DNA of 64,000 nucleotides, taken from assembly GCF_033807715.1 (NCBI RefSeq), contig NC_084590.1:1274501-1338500 (forward strand), in the 5' to 3' direction. This document shows positions 31,740 to 42,775 of the stretch, in pieces. Position 1 is the stretch's first letter. The number at the start of each line of letters is the position of its first letter. The notes beneath the pieces are model-generated. The model did not search any database, had not been told where the DNA came from, and saw only the letters and a list, made by a program, of their open reading frames with translations. The translations under genes and the position numbers were made by a program. This stretch comes from Cololabis saira (taxonomy: Eukaryota; Chordata; Actinopteri; Beloniformes; Belonidae).

Positions 31740-32000
31740 CACCTTATTCTCCAGGTTTTTATAGTTTATTGGGTCATTTTGTTCAATTTGTTTTCAATAG
31801 GACAAAGTGCTGTTCCAGGACCTGATATTGATGTACTGACTGCTTTTCTAATCTGCTGGATTTTCTCAGTAAAGTAGTTTGTTAATTGATCACAGGCCCT
31901 TGTAGAGTGGAGTTCAGATGCCACCGACACAGGAGAGTTTGTTAACCTGTCCACAGTAGCAAAGAAGGTACGGCTGTTATTGATGTTTTTTGTTGATTAT
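31740..32000 (-). pseudogene. L2 linker fragment
   Basis: Minus-strand coding reads NNSRTFFATVDRLTNSPVSV, ASELHSTRACDQLTNYFTEK, IQQIRKAVSTSISGPGTAL, which is the L2 linker between endonuclease and RT, where a conserved FATVDRLTN motif precedes the CD-rich linker. It is a short isolated fragment with no catalytic residues. Confidence 0.7.
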
Positions 32001-33493
32001 TTCAGAAAACAAGGATTCCCCAGCATTCCTCAGTTGTTTGGGTGCCTTTCCTCTTCCAAGGATTTTAGTTGGATTTTGTTTACGTAGTTTACAGCAATTA
32101 AAATATTTCGAAAACAAAATGAGCCATGAACCAAGTATTTAAATACAGGTATATTAAAACAGTTATGCAGAATATCTCACCATCATGCCATAAAACTTTA
32201 TTTGTGATATAGCTGTTCTTCTATTCCAGAAAGCCGAAGGAGAAATGTATATGAGATTCTCATTTCAGGTTGTAATTTAATATGACAAACTGTGATCCAA
32301 ACAGACTGCAGGTTACTTAAGGATAAGTACATTTCCATGATGACCCCCTGTTAATCACTAATCCTCTCTCTCATTCCACATTCTCTGATTGAACCATTAA
32401 GCCTGCCAAGCTGGCTGATTAATATACTGCATGTGTCAGGCTAAATTGATTAATTGAAGTAAAGGATTTGATGAGGGGTCAGTCCACAAATCTCCCAGGA
32501 CTAATGTGAAGCCCATGGCAAATGACAACAGGACCAAGCTAAAGACTGGGGCAGCTTGTGCTGTCAAGGTCAGTTGAGAAGTAAGGAAATTTGTGAAAAA
32601 TTTAAAAGGATTATGCACAGGAAGTTAAGTTCTGCAATTAGGGTGTTGGTTTGACACACGTACACGAGAAAAGAAATACAGATGTGAGAAACAGTATTTA
32701 GAAAAATCACAAAGAGGGATGCAATTCTATTGAAAGAGGTTTGGTTCAACAAAAGTATAAATAAATAAAAATACTGCAAATTAATAAATTCAGAAAAACC
32801 CAAGTTTATGTTTAAAAGTACCGAAAACCATACATTTTATACTACTTTCAACACTAGACTCTGCATATACTTACTCTGAATACAAGCATCACGCTGTCTT
32901 TTCCAATCCAATCCCACTACAAGAGAAGACACTCTGACATAATATAGAAGGTACAGGTTAATGTGCTTCAGTGACTTTTGTTCTTCCGATCAAGGAGATA
33001 AAAGAAGGTACTCATGAAGCGCCAACACAGATGAACACCTTCCATTCATATTCCATCTATGTTCCTGCCTCTGTGGTCACCTGTCAACCTCCATTATGAA
33101 ATCCAGCAGTGTCTTTCAGCCTCACCAAATACACTTTTGTTCTTATAGATCAGATATCTGAGGCAGACCGAGCTCATATTAACAGCACAGGATTGTGACA
33201 GAAAAGAAAGAACGAAGCGTGGGGAAGACAGAAAGCAGTTTTCTCAGTAGACACAACACAACACCCTGACAATGGCGAGTACAAGTTGCATACATTAATC
33301 AAATGAAACTTCTACCTCTCCCAGATTCGAGCCTGAGGTTTGGACTTTTTCAGGGAGAAACCCAACAAAATGTTGCTCTGTACGCTCAGTAAAATCTAAA
33401 TAGCGTATCACAGCAGCTCAACCACCATGAGTGAGAATCTCAAAAGAAAACGTCCTGTGGTTCTCAAACCTTAAAGTGACAACACTACAACAA
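32001..33493. other. Unassigned 1.5-kb stretch, no repeat recognised
   Basis: Balanced composition, no tandem repeat, no terminal structure and no coding motif were seen. It is one of the few parts of the window that may be single-copy host intergenic DNA. Confidence 0.4.
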
Positions 33494-34087
33494 TACAGTA
33501 ATCCCTCGTTTTCCGCGGGAGTTAAAGCGAATTTTTTTAACAATTATTATACAAGGCTTCAAATTGCGGAGATCAGCCCCGCCCCACCGCGACCCGAGTA
33601 AGTCAATTTGAACGGGAGAAAATGAAAAATGATTATGAAAAAAAAATACAATAAGTACAGTAGGACAAATTGTGACTGGCGCATATTTCACTGCTCTTCT
33701 GTGCTGCTGCATCCTGACTCGCTCTGTAGCGTCTTTTTCTTTTAAAGCCCGTGGTGCAGGTGTGTTTTTTCGAGAGAAGAACATAGTTATTGGTAGTTGT
33801 TGTCACTCTTTATTCTTCTGGGCAAAATGATTCTCATAAACCGTCTTGCCACCATCGATTATATTTGAGAACTGTAATGAACGATTCATCAAAGGGTCCC
33901 GTTCTTGAGCTGCTCACTGAAGTTCATTGGCCATTCTCAGCATTGTTGCTAAGCGACCAACATTATTGACACAGGAATGGAAGAAGCGGAGAGACTATTT
34001 AGCCAATCAGAATGCAGAACACAATGCAAATCCGTGAAGCAGCGAGACCGTGAAAAGTGAAACGCGTTATAGCGAGGCATTACTGTA
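33494..34087. mobile_element. pogo/Tigger-like MITE
   Basis: The ends TACAGTAATCCCTCG (33,494) and CGAGGCATTACTGTA (to 34,087) are inverted with one mismatch, and the terminal TA on each side fits the Tc1/mariner/pogo target duplication. The CAGTAATCCCTCG terminus is characteristic of Tigger-type elements. No transposase is visible. Confidence 0.8.
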
Positions 34088-34149
34088 TAAGCATTTACCT
34101 AATTATCAAATGACATAACACAACATAAATCGTGGAGGAGCAAACCCAA

Positions 34150-34370
34150 GATGGCTTTATACAGTAGATAGAAATATGCCAATGTATAAGGTGCAGTGGT
34201 GAGTGAGGGCTTTACAACCAGTGACAAACCTTAAGGCACCATGATACAGTGTCCAGAGAACACAGACAATTTGCAGGGGCATACATATATAGGAGGTCGC
34301 CATAGTCAAGTACAGGGACGAAAGTGGCAGCAACCAACCTTTTCCTGATAGCATTTTTCCATCTCCCTAA
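34150..34370 (-). pseudogene. Non-LTR RT C-terminal fragment
   Basis: Two overlapping minus frames together read RKRLVAATFVPVLDYGDLLY, MYAPANCLCSLDT and YHGALRFVTGCKALTHHCTL, which is the post-RT region of a jockey-superfamily LINE common in fish. A one-base shift lies between DTV and YHGAL. It stops at 34,370, where an opposite-strand L2 begins. Confidence 0.65.
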
Positions 34371-35447
34371 TCTTGCAAAGATTAGGAAAATGTCCAAGTA
34401 ATTTGCTGAATAGGCTCCAGCTGATCCAAAATGCAGCAGCACGAGTACTGACAGGAATCAGCAGGAGAGAGGACGTCTCTCCAGTGTTAGCGTCGCTCCA
34501 CTGGCTACCTGTAAAATTCAGAATCCAATTTAAAATTGTATTACTTGCATATAACGCCCAAAACGTCTCAGCTCCGCAATATTTACAAGACCTGATAGTG
34601 CCTTATGTTCCTGGCAGAGCTCTCCGCTCTCAGAGTGCAGGTTTACTCGTAGGTCCTAGAGTATTTAAATGTAGATTTGGAGGGCGGGTGTTCTGCTATC
34701 AGGCACCATTACTATGGAACCAACTTCCAATCTGGGTTAAGGAGGCTGACACCACTTCCACCTTTAAAACTAAACTTAAAACCTTTCTGTTTAGTAAAGC
34801 CTATAGTTAGTGTTTAGTAACTAAGTAGTTGCAGCTATAGAACAAGACTATAATAGTTAGTCTCAAATATAGCTTTGCGGTAGATATGCTGCTATAGGCC
34901 TATGCTGCAGGGGGGGCACCGAAATGATCCGCTGGGAGGTGCCTCTCACCCTTCTTCTCCTCTCCCTCTCCCTTCCTCTCTTCTCCATTTCCATTTTTAT
35001 AAATGTCTCATAGCTATCGTTTTGTCCATCGCTCCTGTAGTTTCTTGTGCTGGCCCCCCCTTTTCTCTTTTTTGTGCATGCTTCCGCCTGCCTGTGTCCC
35101 CCGCCTCTGGTCATCCCGCTGCTGCTTCCACATGCCTGCTGTGTGCTGCTGATGTCCCCGCCTCCCCCACTCTGACCTTTGGCAGGAGGGTCCCCCCTTA
35201 TGAGCCTGGTCCTGCTCAAGGTTTCTTCCCTCCTAAAGGGGAGTTTTTCTTGCCACTGTTTGGCTTAAGGTTTTTCTCCCACTATGGGAGTTTTTACCTG
35301 CCATTGTTGATGTAATAATTGCTCGAGGGATTATATTATATTTATATTCATAATTATGTTTATGTTCATGTTCTGGATCTCTGGAAAGCATCTAGAGACA
35401 ACATCTGTTGTATTAGACGCTATATAAATAAAATTGAATTGAATTGA
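34371..35447 (+). mobile_element. 5'-truncated L2 with intact 3' end
   Basis: It contains the last ~145 codons of ORF2, a ~600-bp 3'UTR and the tail (GCTATATAAATAAAATTGAA with TTGAA repeats) ending at 35,447. The TTGAA tail is of the short-repeat type usual for L2. Confidence 0.85.
34373..34810 (+). pseudogene. L2 ORF2 C-terminal fragment
   Basis: An open frame of 145 residues shows NRLQLIQNAAARVLTG, LASLHWLPVKFRIQFKIVLL, LIVPYVPGRALRSQSAGLL, LLWNQLPIWVKEADT and ends KLKTFLFSKAYS, the normal C-terminus of this L2 family. The region follows the RT palm, so there are no catalytic residues. The frame is undamaged, which suggests a fairly recent insertion. Confidence 0.85.
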
Positions 35448-35448
35448 A

Positions 35449-35855
35449 ACCGGGAACAAGTCTGATCTACTGCCGGCAATGCAACCAGACTCCTGCTCCG
35501 ATCATACAGAGACCGGACAGCCCTTAGTAGAGGGCCCCGGACTCCATACTCACTGACCCCCCACAGCATGGCACGAGGGACACGGTCAAATGCCTTCTCC
35601 AGATCCACAAAGCACATGTAGACTGGTTGGGCAAATTCCCATGAACCCTCGAGCACCCTGCGGAGGGTGTAGAGCTGGTACAGTGTTCCGCGACCGGGAC
35701 GAAAACCGCATTGTTCCTCCTGAATCTGAGTTTCAACTATCGGCCGTATTCTCCTCTCCAGTACCTTGGCGTAGACTTTCCCGGGGAGGCTGAGCAGTGT
35801 GATCCCCCTATAGTTGGAACACATTCTACGGTCCCCCTTTTTAAAAAGAGGGACA
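35449..35855 (-). pseudogene. RTE/Rex3-like LINE RT fragment
   Basis: Minus-strand coding reads VPLFKKGDRRMCSNYRGITL, LSLPGKVYAKVLERRIRPIV, EEQCGFRPGRGTLYQLYTLR, FVDLEKAFDRVPRAMLWGV and RAVRSLYDRSRSLVALPA. The FVDLEKAFDRVPR box is the RT motif with the first catalytic Asp; the YADD box lies beyond the truncated 3' side. The family style fits RTE/Rex3-type elements of fish. It is flanked by an L2 tail on the left and another LINE on the right. Confidence 0.75.
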
Positions 35856-37073
35856 AGTTTGCCAAGTTGTATTTAATAGTTTTTGTCATCTTCTTGATGT
35901 GTTTTTTGAAGCTCAGATTTGAATCGAGCAGCACACCAAGATATTTGAATTCAGTGACTGTCTCAATCTGTTCACCTTTAATGCAGATGTTTACATCTGG
36001 GATGTTTAGATTGGTTTTGGAAAAAAACATGCTGTTTGTTTTGCCTACATTCAAAGTAAGACAGGATTGGTCTAGCCACTCAACCAGGGCATTGGTTAGT
36101 TTAGTAGCAGCTTGTTGGGCTGATTTTGCATGTGTGTACAAGATTGTGTTGTCAGCATAGAGTTGTACCTTTATGTCCTCACAATACTGTGGGAGGTTGT
36201 TAATGTACAAACTGAAGAGTCGTGGGCCTATCACAGATCCTTGGGGTACACCCATTGTGCATCTCAAGTAGCTGGAGCATGCATCTTTGATTTTCACACA
36301 TTGCCTTCTATAAGATAAATATGATGATAACCATGCAAGTGTGTTGGACGAAAGGTTGAAGTTGGAGAGTTTAGAAATGAGAACACTATGGTTAACTGTG
36401 TCAAGGGCTTTACTTAAGTCTAAGAACACAGCTCCAACAACTCCACCTTTGTCAAGACCAGCTCTGATTTGCTCATTTATGTGTAGGATGGTTGTTTCTG
36501 TGGAGTGATGTTTTCTGAATCCAAACTGGGCTGAGTTTAGAACAGGGTTGCAGCTGTTAATGTGGTCAATAAGTTGGTTTATGACCACTTTTTCAGCAAC
36601 CTTGGAGATTACTGGTAATATGCTTATGGGTCTGTAGATAATGACTACATGACGGTCACCAGATTTGAAGATGGGAGTTATAATTGGATGTTTCCAGTCT
36701 GTAGGAAAGGAACTGTGAGTAATTGAGAGGTTTACTAAATGGGCAATAGGGGGGATTCGAGTAGCTGAGTGTTTTTTGATAAACACTGTGTTCAGATGGG
36801 AAGCATCTTTGCTTTTTGAGTATCTTAGGGAGCAAATCACTTTCTTTACTTCGTCTTTAGTGACTGTGAGTAGGTCAAAATCCTATCCTTTGACACTGAG
36901 GCCAATACATTGTTCCCTGGGTTTAAAATTGTTTCCTAATTCCAGAACAGAATCAATAAAAAAAATAATTAAAAGCAGAGGCAATTTTTGTTTTCATCAT
37001 CTATTGTCTTGCTCTGAACTGTGAGCTGGCTATCCTCAGTATGATGTTGAGATCTCCCTATTAAACTGTTAAT
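35856..37073 (-). pseudogene. LINE-D ORF2: reverse transcriptase half
   Basis: Immediately after the hAT the frame reads SLIGRSQHHTEDSQLTVQSK and TIDDENK; after a shift comes the RT: HLVNLSITHSSFPTDWKHPI, KSGDRHVVIIYRPISILPV, AQFGFRKHHSTETTILHINE, FLDLSKALDTVNHSVLISKL, MGVPQGSVIGPRLFSLYINN, YADNTILYTHA, NVGKTNSMFFSKT and KYLGVLLDSNLSF. The usual AFDTV is ALDTV and the catalytic YADD is YADN, so a catalytic Asp is lost in this copy. It ends near KYNLANL. The open frame 36,840-35,856 is about 330 residues. Confidence 0.85.
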
Positions 37074-37575
37074 TAGTGATGCACCGAAATGAAAATTTGT
37101 GGCCGAAACCGAAACCGAAAATAATAATAAACACTTGGCCGAATACCGAACAATACCGAACATGGTTCTTCGCAGTTTTTCATTTATTTTGCCAATTTTT
37201 TCACCATTGCATAAATCAAATAAATTTGATTTAGGCATGCTTTTAAAATAAAAACATCTTTTACAAAATTACAAGGTAGAAGAAAATATTTATTGAACAT
37301 AAATAAAAAACTGAACATTTTTTTATTTCCCAGCATTTTTTAAATATTCCAGCAAATGTTATACCAGCAAAGAACGATAACTTAAAATAAATAAATTAGC
37401 AAAATAAATTTTTTGGCCATCTTTGAGCTTACGTTAGGCTTAACTGACTGAACATTGTAACATAGGCCTTAAAACAATAATAATGCAATAAAGCACATTG
37501 TAAAAAAAAAAGTGCAAAATAAGTGGATAAACCCCACAACAATGAATAAGTATCCTCGGCATAAGTCTGCTTATC

Positions 37576-39696
37576 CTACTTCTTCAGGAAAAGTGGCAGG
37601 TTCTTCTTTATGAACAGTAGCTTCTCTGCTTTCTCACTGGCAAGTCGGTTCCTCCTCATCGATGATATGAGATGCAGCACTAAACAGCCTTTCACTGTCG
37701 GTGCTTGTGCATGGAGCAGACAGGTACCTTGGGATGGGGACAACATTGTAGGTTCAGTTGTTTTATCAATGCCTTAGCAATAACAAAATAAAGAAAAAAT
37801 AAAGAAAAAGGAAATTAATAATTTTCCCATACAAGTAGTCTACCCAATTATTTATATTATTGTTTTAAATATTATTGTATCATGTCTCCATTTCTCTTAT
37901 GCACTCTTCAGTACTTTTATTTGTTTTATTGCTTTTATGTTAAATACAGCTTATTATTAGTATTACCTGCGTGCCATCTTTGCCAAGTCAGGAAAGCGGC
38001 CTTGATTGGTCCTCCAATATGCGAGAGGATTCTCGCTCCTGGGGATGGGGACTTCCGACAGATAACCATCCAATTGTTGAGCAGTTGCACTTGTCGTCTG
38101 GCTGGCATCTGGGTTGTTTTCATGCAGGATCTCATCGAACATATCTGAGAGTGAGGGCACGCGCACCGCATCTGTACTACGGGCCCTTTTTTCTGCGCTC
38201 TCTCCCCGATCTCCTGCGCTGTGCGTCGCATGACCATCTCCATCACCAAGTGGGTTTCCCAGATCCAGCTCAGCCTGGATCATTTCTTGTGTCGTCTGCT
38301 TCTTCCCCATATCCAAATAATGATTTTTGTATCGTGGATCAAGCACAGTTGCAATGCAGAACAGAGGTTCAGAGTCTGCCTGACTAAAACGTGTGTTGAC
38401 AGCCTCTAACAGTGTACGTTTAGTTGTTTTTACTCCGTGGTCTGTTTCAACCTCTTTGCTGAGAAGACGCTTTAGTGCAGCAAGTAAGGGGATAACGTCT
38501 GCCGCAGATGCATCAGATGAGCTGATCTCCTTTGTTATCTGCTCAAAAGGGGCGAGGAGAGAGAGCGTGTTCTCAATTAACAGCCACTGGTATGAGGTGA
38601 ATGTTGCGGGCAGATCAAAATCTGCGACGTACGCAGCCAGGACTCGCTTTTGTGAAAAAAGGCTTTCCAGCATATAATAGGTGCTATTCCACCGTGTACT
38701 CACGTCCTGTTGGAGCCGTTTTGGTGGCATTCCTAACTGCTCTTGGATAGACTGTAGGCGCGAATAAGCAAGTGGAGAATGCTTAAAGTGGCCGACAATT
38801 TTCCTCCCTGTTGCTATGACATCCGCTATACTGCGCTGACTTAACACTCCCTCATTGACCGCTAATTGAAGAGTGTGGGCCATGCACCGTATGCCTTTCA
38901 GGTCGCTGTCTTCCATCGCTTTTACCATATTTCTTGCATTAAAACTGACTACTGCATGAACTTTGGATCGGTCGATATGCCAAGTGTGAAACATGTTGGA
39001 AAATGTCTCTGAGATGGCTGCTGCTGTATGGGACCCCCTGAACTCTTGTGAGTGAAGCACAATTTTTTGTAGCTTGAAATCTGCGTCGACCCACTGTGCG
39101 GTTAAACTCAGCATACTGGTGGGGCTGACATCTGAGCTCCAAATATCTGTAGTGAAGCTGAGGGCTGCAATGTCTGTAGCCAAGAGCTCGTGGACCTGAG
39201 TTGCAACGACATTATACATCTCAGATAAGCACACATCTGAGAAATACCGTCTACTAGGCATGGTGTAACGGGGCTCAATGTGCTCTACAAGCCTCCGAAA
39301 CCCAAGGTCCTCCACAACTGTAAAAGGTTGATCATCCAAAGCGATAAATTCCATTATCTTGGTAGTAATGCCTTTTGCTTTGGCACTGTCAGTGGCAAAC
39401 TTTTTTGTCTTTTCAAAGACGTCGGCCACGGATGGAGTGACAGCTTTCCTTTTCAGTCCCCTCGTCTCTGTCTCATACGCAGCATGCTGTTCAGGGTGTT
39501 TTGATTTCAAATGATAAATCAAACTTGTAGTGCTGAAAGACTTTGCAGATGTGCCCCCTCTGGATATTTGAGCAGAACATTCATTGCAAACAGCCATTCT
39601 TGAATTATTTTCTGCCACTCTAAAATACTTCCACACTGCTGACATGTTTGCACCGCACCACTTCACTCCACGTTCTTTGCTGTTTGATTTCGTCAT
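37576..39696 (-). pseudogene. hAT transposase (ZBED-like), two exons, lightly damaged
   Basis: The long exon begins at ATG 39,696 and has 577 codons to a TAA that would be intronic. Domains: a BED zinc finger (VCNECSAQ... HLKSKH, residues ~36-70), then the RNase-H-like core with FTTDIWSS (first catalytic Asp, ~residue 190), CMAHTLQLAVNE, QDVSTRWNSTYYMLE and VLDPRYKNHYL. A GT-AG intron at 37,966-37,728 would join MARR to YLSAPCTSTDSERLFSAAS, the C-terminal hATC dimerisation signature. Damage: the usual TDNA motif is SFNA (Asp to Phe, codon 38,943-38,941), and a frameshift near 37,652-37,657 (DE then RRNRLASEK in another frame) precedes the stop at 37,578-37,576. Confidence 0.85.
37728..37966 (-). 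other. Candidate 239-nt intron in the hAT transposase
   Basis: The donor reads CAG|GTAATA at 37,966 and the acceptor CCCATCCCAAG|GTACC ends at 37,728. Splicing joins the codon AG|G in phase and gives ARRYLSAP. The intron contains in-frame stops, so the hATC domain is reached only by splicing. Confidence 0.75.
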
Positions 39697-39770
39697 CTAA
39701 ACGCGCCTGTAATAGATTGATTTAGGTTGTTTTGGTTCCATCTGCTGGTGAATGTTAGGTACAATTCTTA

Positions 39771-40190
39771 TGTGGTTAGTTTTTGGTTGGCCAACTATTT
39801 ATGTGCTGCGCAACCATTATGCGAGTGTTATGTGGTTAGTTTTTTGTTGGCCAACTATTTATGTGGTGCGCAACCATTACGGGAGTGTTATGTGGTTAGT
39901 TTTTTGTTGGCCAACTATTTATGTGGTGCGCAACCATTACGAGAGCGTTATGTGGTTAGTTTTTTGTTGGCCAACTATTTATGTGATGCGCAACCATTAC
40001 GAGAGCGTTATGTGGTTAGTTTTTTGTTGGCCAACTATTTATGTGATGCGCAACCATTACGAGAGCGTTATATGGTTAGTTTTTTGTTGGCCAACTATTT
40101 ATGTGGTGCGCAACCATTACGAGAGCGTTATGTGGTTAGTTTTTGGTTGGCCAACGAATTATGTGGTGCGCAACAGTTACGGAGCGGCCA
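39771..40190. repeat. 60-bp tandem repeat, seven copies, upstream of hAT transposase
   Basis: Seven exact 60-bp steps start at 39,771 (TGTGGTTAGTTTTTGGTTGG...), each with GGCCAACTATTTATGTG and GCGCAACCATTA. Sixty is a multiple of three, so plus-strand frames stay open, but the reading has no domain. The array lies between the 5' TIR region and the transposase start. Confidence 0.95.
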
Positions 40191-40310
40191 GTCTATTTAT
40201 ATTACAACGCCGTTATTTGTATTTATTTAGCAGCCTACCCCCTGGCTGATGTTCTGATGTTTGATATTTCATTGATAATACTTGCTTTTGTATTGTTTGA
40301 TTGTTTGTTC

Positions 40311-40313
<3 letters not shown>

Positions 40314-40352
<39 letters not shown>
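40314..40352. repeat. A-tract of 39 bases
   Basis: An unbroken run of A lies about 110 bp inside the right terminus of the hAT. Confidence 0.95.
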
Positions 40353-40354
<2 letters not shown>

Positions 40355-40462
40355 ATTAATTGTTCGGTTTTTTTCCCCACTTATTCCACCGAACACCGAA
40401 AGTGTTTTTTTTGCCATTTTCGGCCGAACAATTTCGGTTACCGAACAATCGGTGCATCACTA

Positions 40463-42170
40463 CTGTTAATACTTTTCCAAATGTCACTGTTGTTGCCTTT
40501 AGCATTGTTCATTAGTTGGAGAAAAAATTGTGACTTGGCTAATCTCAGTTCATTAATCACTTTGTTCCTCAAGCCTTTGTAAACTACAATGTCTGTGTCT
40601 CTTTTGGTCTTAATTGACTTTTTAAAGCAGCATCTATACTCTTCATCAGTCTCCATAGATTTTCACTGAACCAAGGCAGGTTGACCTGTTTTTTATCTTG
40701 ATTTTAACAGTGAGTTTATCTATGACAGCGTTGATCTTTGATGTAAATAACTGACAACTAAGCTCCAGATTTTCAGAGGCTAGAATGTCTCCCCAGTCTA
40801 AGTTATTTATCTCATTATCAAATGTATCTTGCTTACTTTTGGGTATACAGAAAACATTCTTGTGGTGTGATATTGATGCGTTGTTTTTAAATCTTTTTTT
40901 GGTTAATTTCCTTGCCACCAGAGTTAAATTGTGGTCAGACAAACCAGTGATAAGATTGTAACTTTTTGTTATCCTTTCAGGTTTATTGCAGAAAAAAAGA
41001 TCAAGTTGTGTGCTTGAACACTTTGTGATTCTGGTGGACCTTTTATCAGCTGTTCTAGGTGGTATTTGTCTGTAATTGCTTTCAGCTTTCTCCTCTTAGA
41101 CTTATCTTCCCAATTGAGATTGAAATCCCCCATGAGAATAATTTCATTGTTGTGGTCACATTCTTTATGAATGTCAATAAATTCTTCATAAAATGTGTCA
41201 TTGGCCGTCGGGGGTCTATAAAAGCCTATCATAATGAATGTCATTTGCAGAGACAAGACAACTTTTAGAGCCATTTGATAGAGTCTTTCACATACATAAG
41301 TACCCCGCCCCCTTTTCCCACGGTCCTGTCTCGTCTGAAGCATTGGAACCCACTCCTTGTAAATACATTGATGGGAGTAGAATGTTGAAGCCATGTTTCA
41401 GATATGCACAAAAAGACCAAGTTTGAGTTCGCTAGTAGATGAGTCAACTGTTCAGTTTTTGAAACGGTACTTCTGATGTTTAGATGGCCACCAAGAAGTC
41501 CTCTTGGTTTCCGCTTTGGATCCCAAATGACCTTTGCGTGATTAATGGTTTGAAAAGTTTTAAAATACATTTGTTTTTTAACAGCAGGATTGATGAATTC
41601 GGCACCTGTGACCTGTGATGCGCTCCGAGTGACCACTGGTCCTGGATTGAGTTGTGCTTCCCTGGACAACAGCAGCAAGATGAGTAGTAAGCTGTGGATC
41701 CCCCATGGTGGAGAGGTGAGTCCCCGCTTGTTTTTTATGATTACGGTGGTCAATCATGGCACAACCATTATGCAAAACAGATGAGTAGATGGCATAGAGT
41801 CCGAGCAAGTTGTGATATGATACAGTCCGAGCGTTTGCGGTACAGTTTGAGTGCAAACGCCAGTGTTCTCCCGTCCAAGTCACCTTTTGCATCCGATAGT
41901 TGTCAAAGCATAGGTGTTCCACGCGTGTGTTCCTGGACGGGTAGACCCGTAGCGGAGGGCCGACAGCGTTAAGCAGCAACAGAGTAATAAAAAGCACTTT
42001 GTGGATTTTCTGCCAAATCACGGTTTTGTTGTGCTTGTCACAAACAAAGGTGTTTGGCTTTGTGGTTGACAAAAGTGTGTTTTTGGAGTATGAACAGCTT
42101 TCTAGATGTGATAAAAAGTGTGGATGATGTGCAGCGGCAGCCCCTGCATCGCTGCGTCTCCCTGCCACCA
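40463..42170 (-). pseudogene. LINE-D ORF2: endonuclease half and linker
   Basis: From about 41,753 downward: SLLLILLLLSREAQLNPGP (LNPGP is a motif seen before EN in some CR1/L2-type LINEs), GLLGGHLNIRSTVSKTEQL, LVFLCISETWLQ (catalytic Glu motif), RTVGKGGGVLMYVK, then after a shift MIGFYRPPTANDTFYEEFI and EIILMGDFNLNWED, SDHNLTLVARKL and a linker with YKGLRNKVINELRLAK ending SDIWKSIN at the hAT junction. A second frame from 42,174 to 41,578 is leader sequence without a recognised domain. Frame changes near 41,265-41,394 and 40,950 make it inactive. Confidence 0.75.
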
Positions 42171-42222
42171 CCATTTACTTGATCGCCAACAGCTCAAGCA
42201 GCTCAAGCATAGCGGCTCCACG

Positions 42223-42276
42223 GGTGAGGTGGAAGTTAGCAGCTCCACAGGTGAGGTGGAAGTTAGCAGCTCCACA
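42223..42276. repeat. 27-bp direct duplication
   Basis: GGTGAGGTGGAAGTTAGCAG plus CTCCACA occurs twice in tandem (42,223-42,249 and 42,250-42,276, allowing one difference). Confidence 0.9.
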
Positions 42277-42284
42277 AGTCGAAC

Positions 42285-42775
42285 CAGTAGAACCAATATG
42301 GACACTAATCCCTTATCTGAGGCCATAAAAAGGTAATTTGTGAATCGAACCAGTGCTGTGTCTGGGCTATGATTTATTCTGAACCCTGACTGAAAAACTT
42401 CAAACAGATCATTTCTATACAAATGGTCACATAACTGACTTGCAACTACTTTTTCCAGAATTTTAGATACAAATGGAAGGTTGGAAATTGGTCTATAATT
42501 AGCTAAGATGTCTGGGTCAAAAGAAGTTTTTTTAAGTAAAAGTTTAATGACTGCAACTTTGAAAACCTGTGATACACATCCTAAGTTTAGTGATAAGTTG
42601 ATCTGGTCCAGTATTGTCGTGCCAATCAGAGAAAGAATATTTTTGAATAGTCAAGCCTGGATGGGGTCTAACATACACTTGGTTGATTTAGCTCTATTGA
42701 TGACTGAGGTCAGCTCAGGGAGGTCTATAGGATAGAAAACGTCAGAGCCTAAGGAAGTCGCTAAAGCTCAAACAC
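42285..42775 (-). pseudogene. L2 ORF2 fragment (61-64 kb family)
   Basis: Minus-strand coding reads [72 protein letters not shown], and upstream pieces such as LPELTSVINRAKS, matching the fragment at 18.2-19.2 kb. This is the linker-to-RT start. It is truncated on both sides; the left end meets the 27-bp repeats. Confidence 0.75.

Larger units (their letters stand above)
37074..40462 (-). mobile_element. Complete hAT transposon, 3,389 bp
   Basis: The termini TAGTGATGCACCGA (37,074) and TCGGTGCATCACTA (to 40,462) are perfect inverted repeats, flanked by the 8-bp duplication CTGTTAAT (37,066-37,073 and 40,463-40,470). An 8-bp duplication and a BED-finger/hATC transposase define the hAT superfamily. 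Subterminal regions have repeated CCGAA/CCGAAC motifs on both sides. The transposase gene runs on the minus strand; upstream of it are a 60-bp tandem array and a 39-base A tract. A fragment of the same family lies at 43,378-43,525. Confidence 0.95.
35856..42170 (-). mobile_element. Jockey/CR1-type LINE (copy D) split by a hAT transposon
   Basis: Minus-strand segments 42,170-40,463 and 37,073-35,856 form one LINE: a 5' leader, an endonuclease with an LNPGP motif, the linker and the RT. The hAT at 37,074-40,462 separates them with an 8-bp duplication, and the reading crosses the junction as WKSIN then SLIGRSQ. The 3' end is missing at 35,856, where the RTE fragment begins. Confidence 0.85.

Noticed and set aside
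39727..40249. Two ~165-codon plus-strand frames with 20-residue repeats
   Set aside because: They follow the 60-bp tandem array inside the hAT; the periodicity is a multiple of three, the other strand carries the transposase, and no motif is present.
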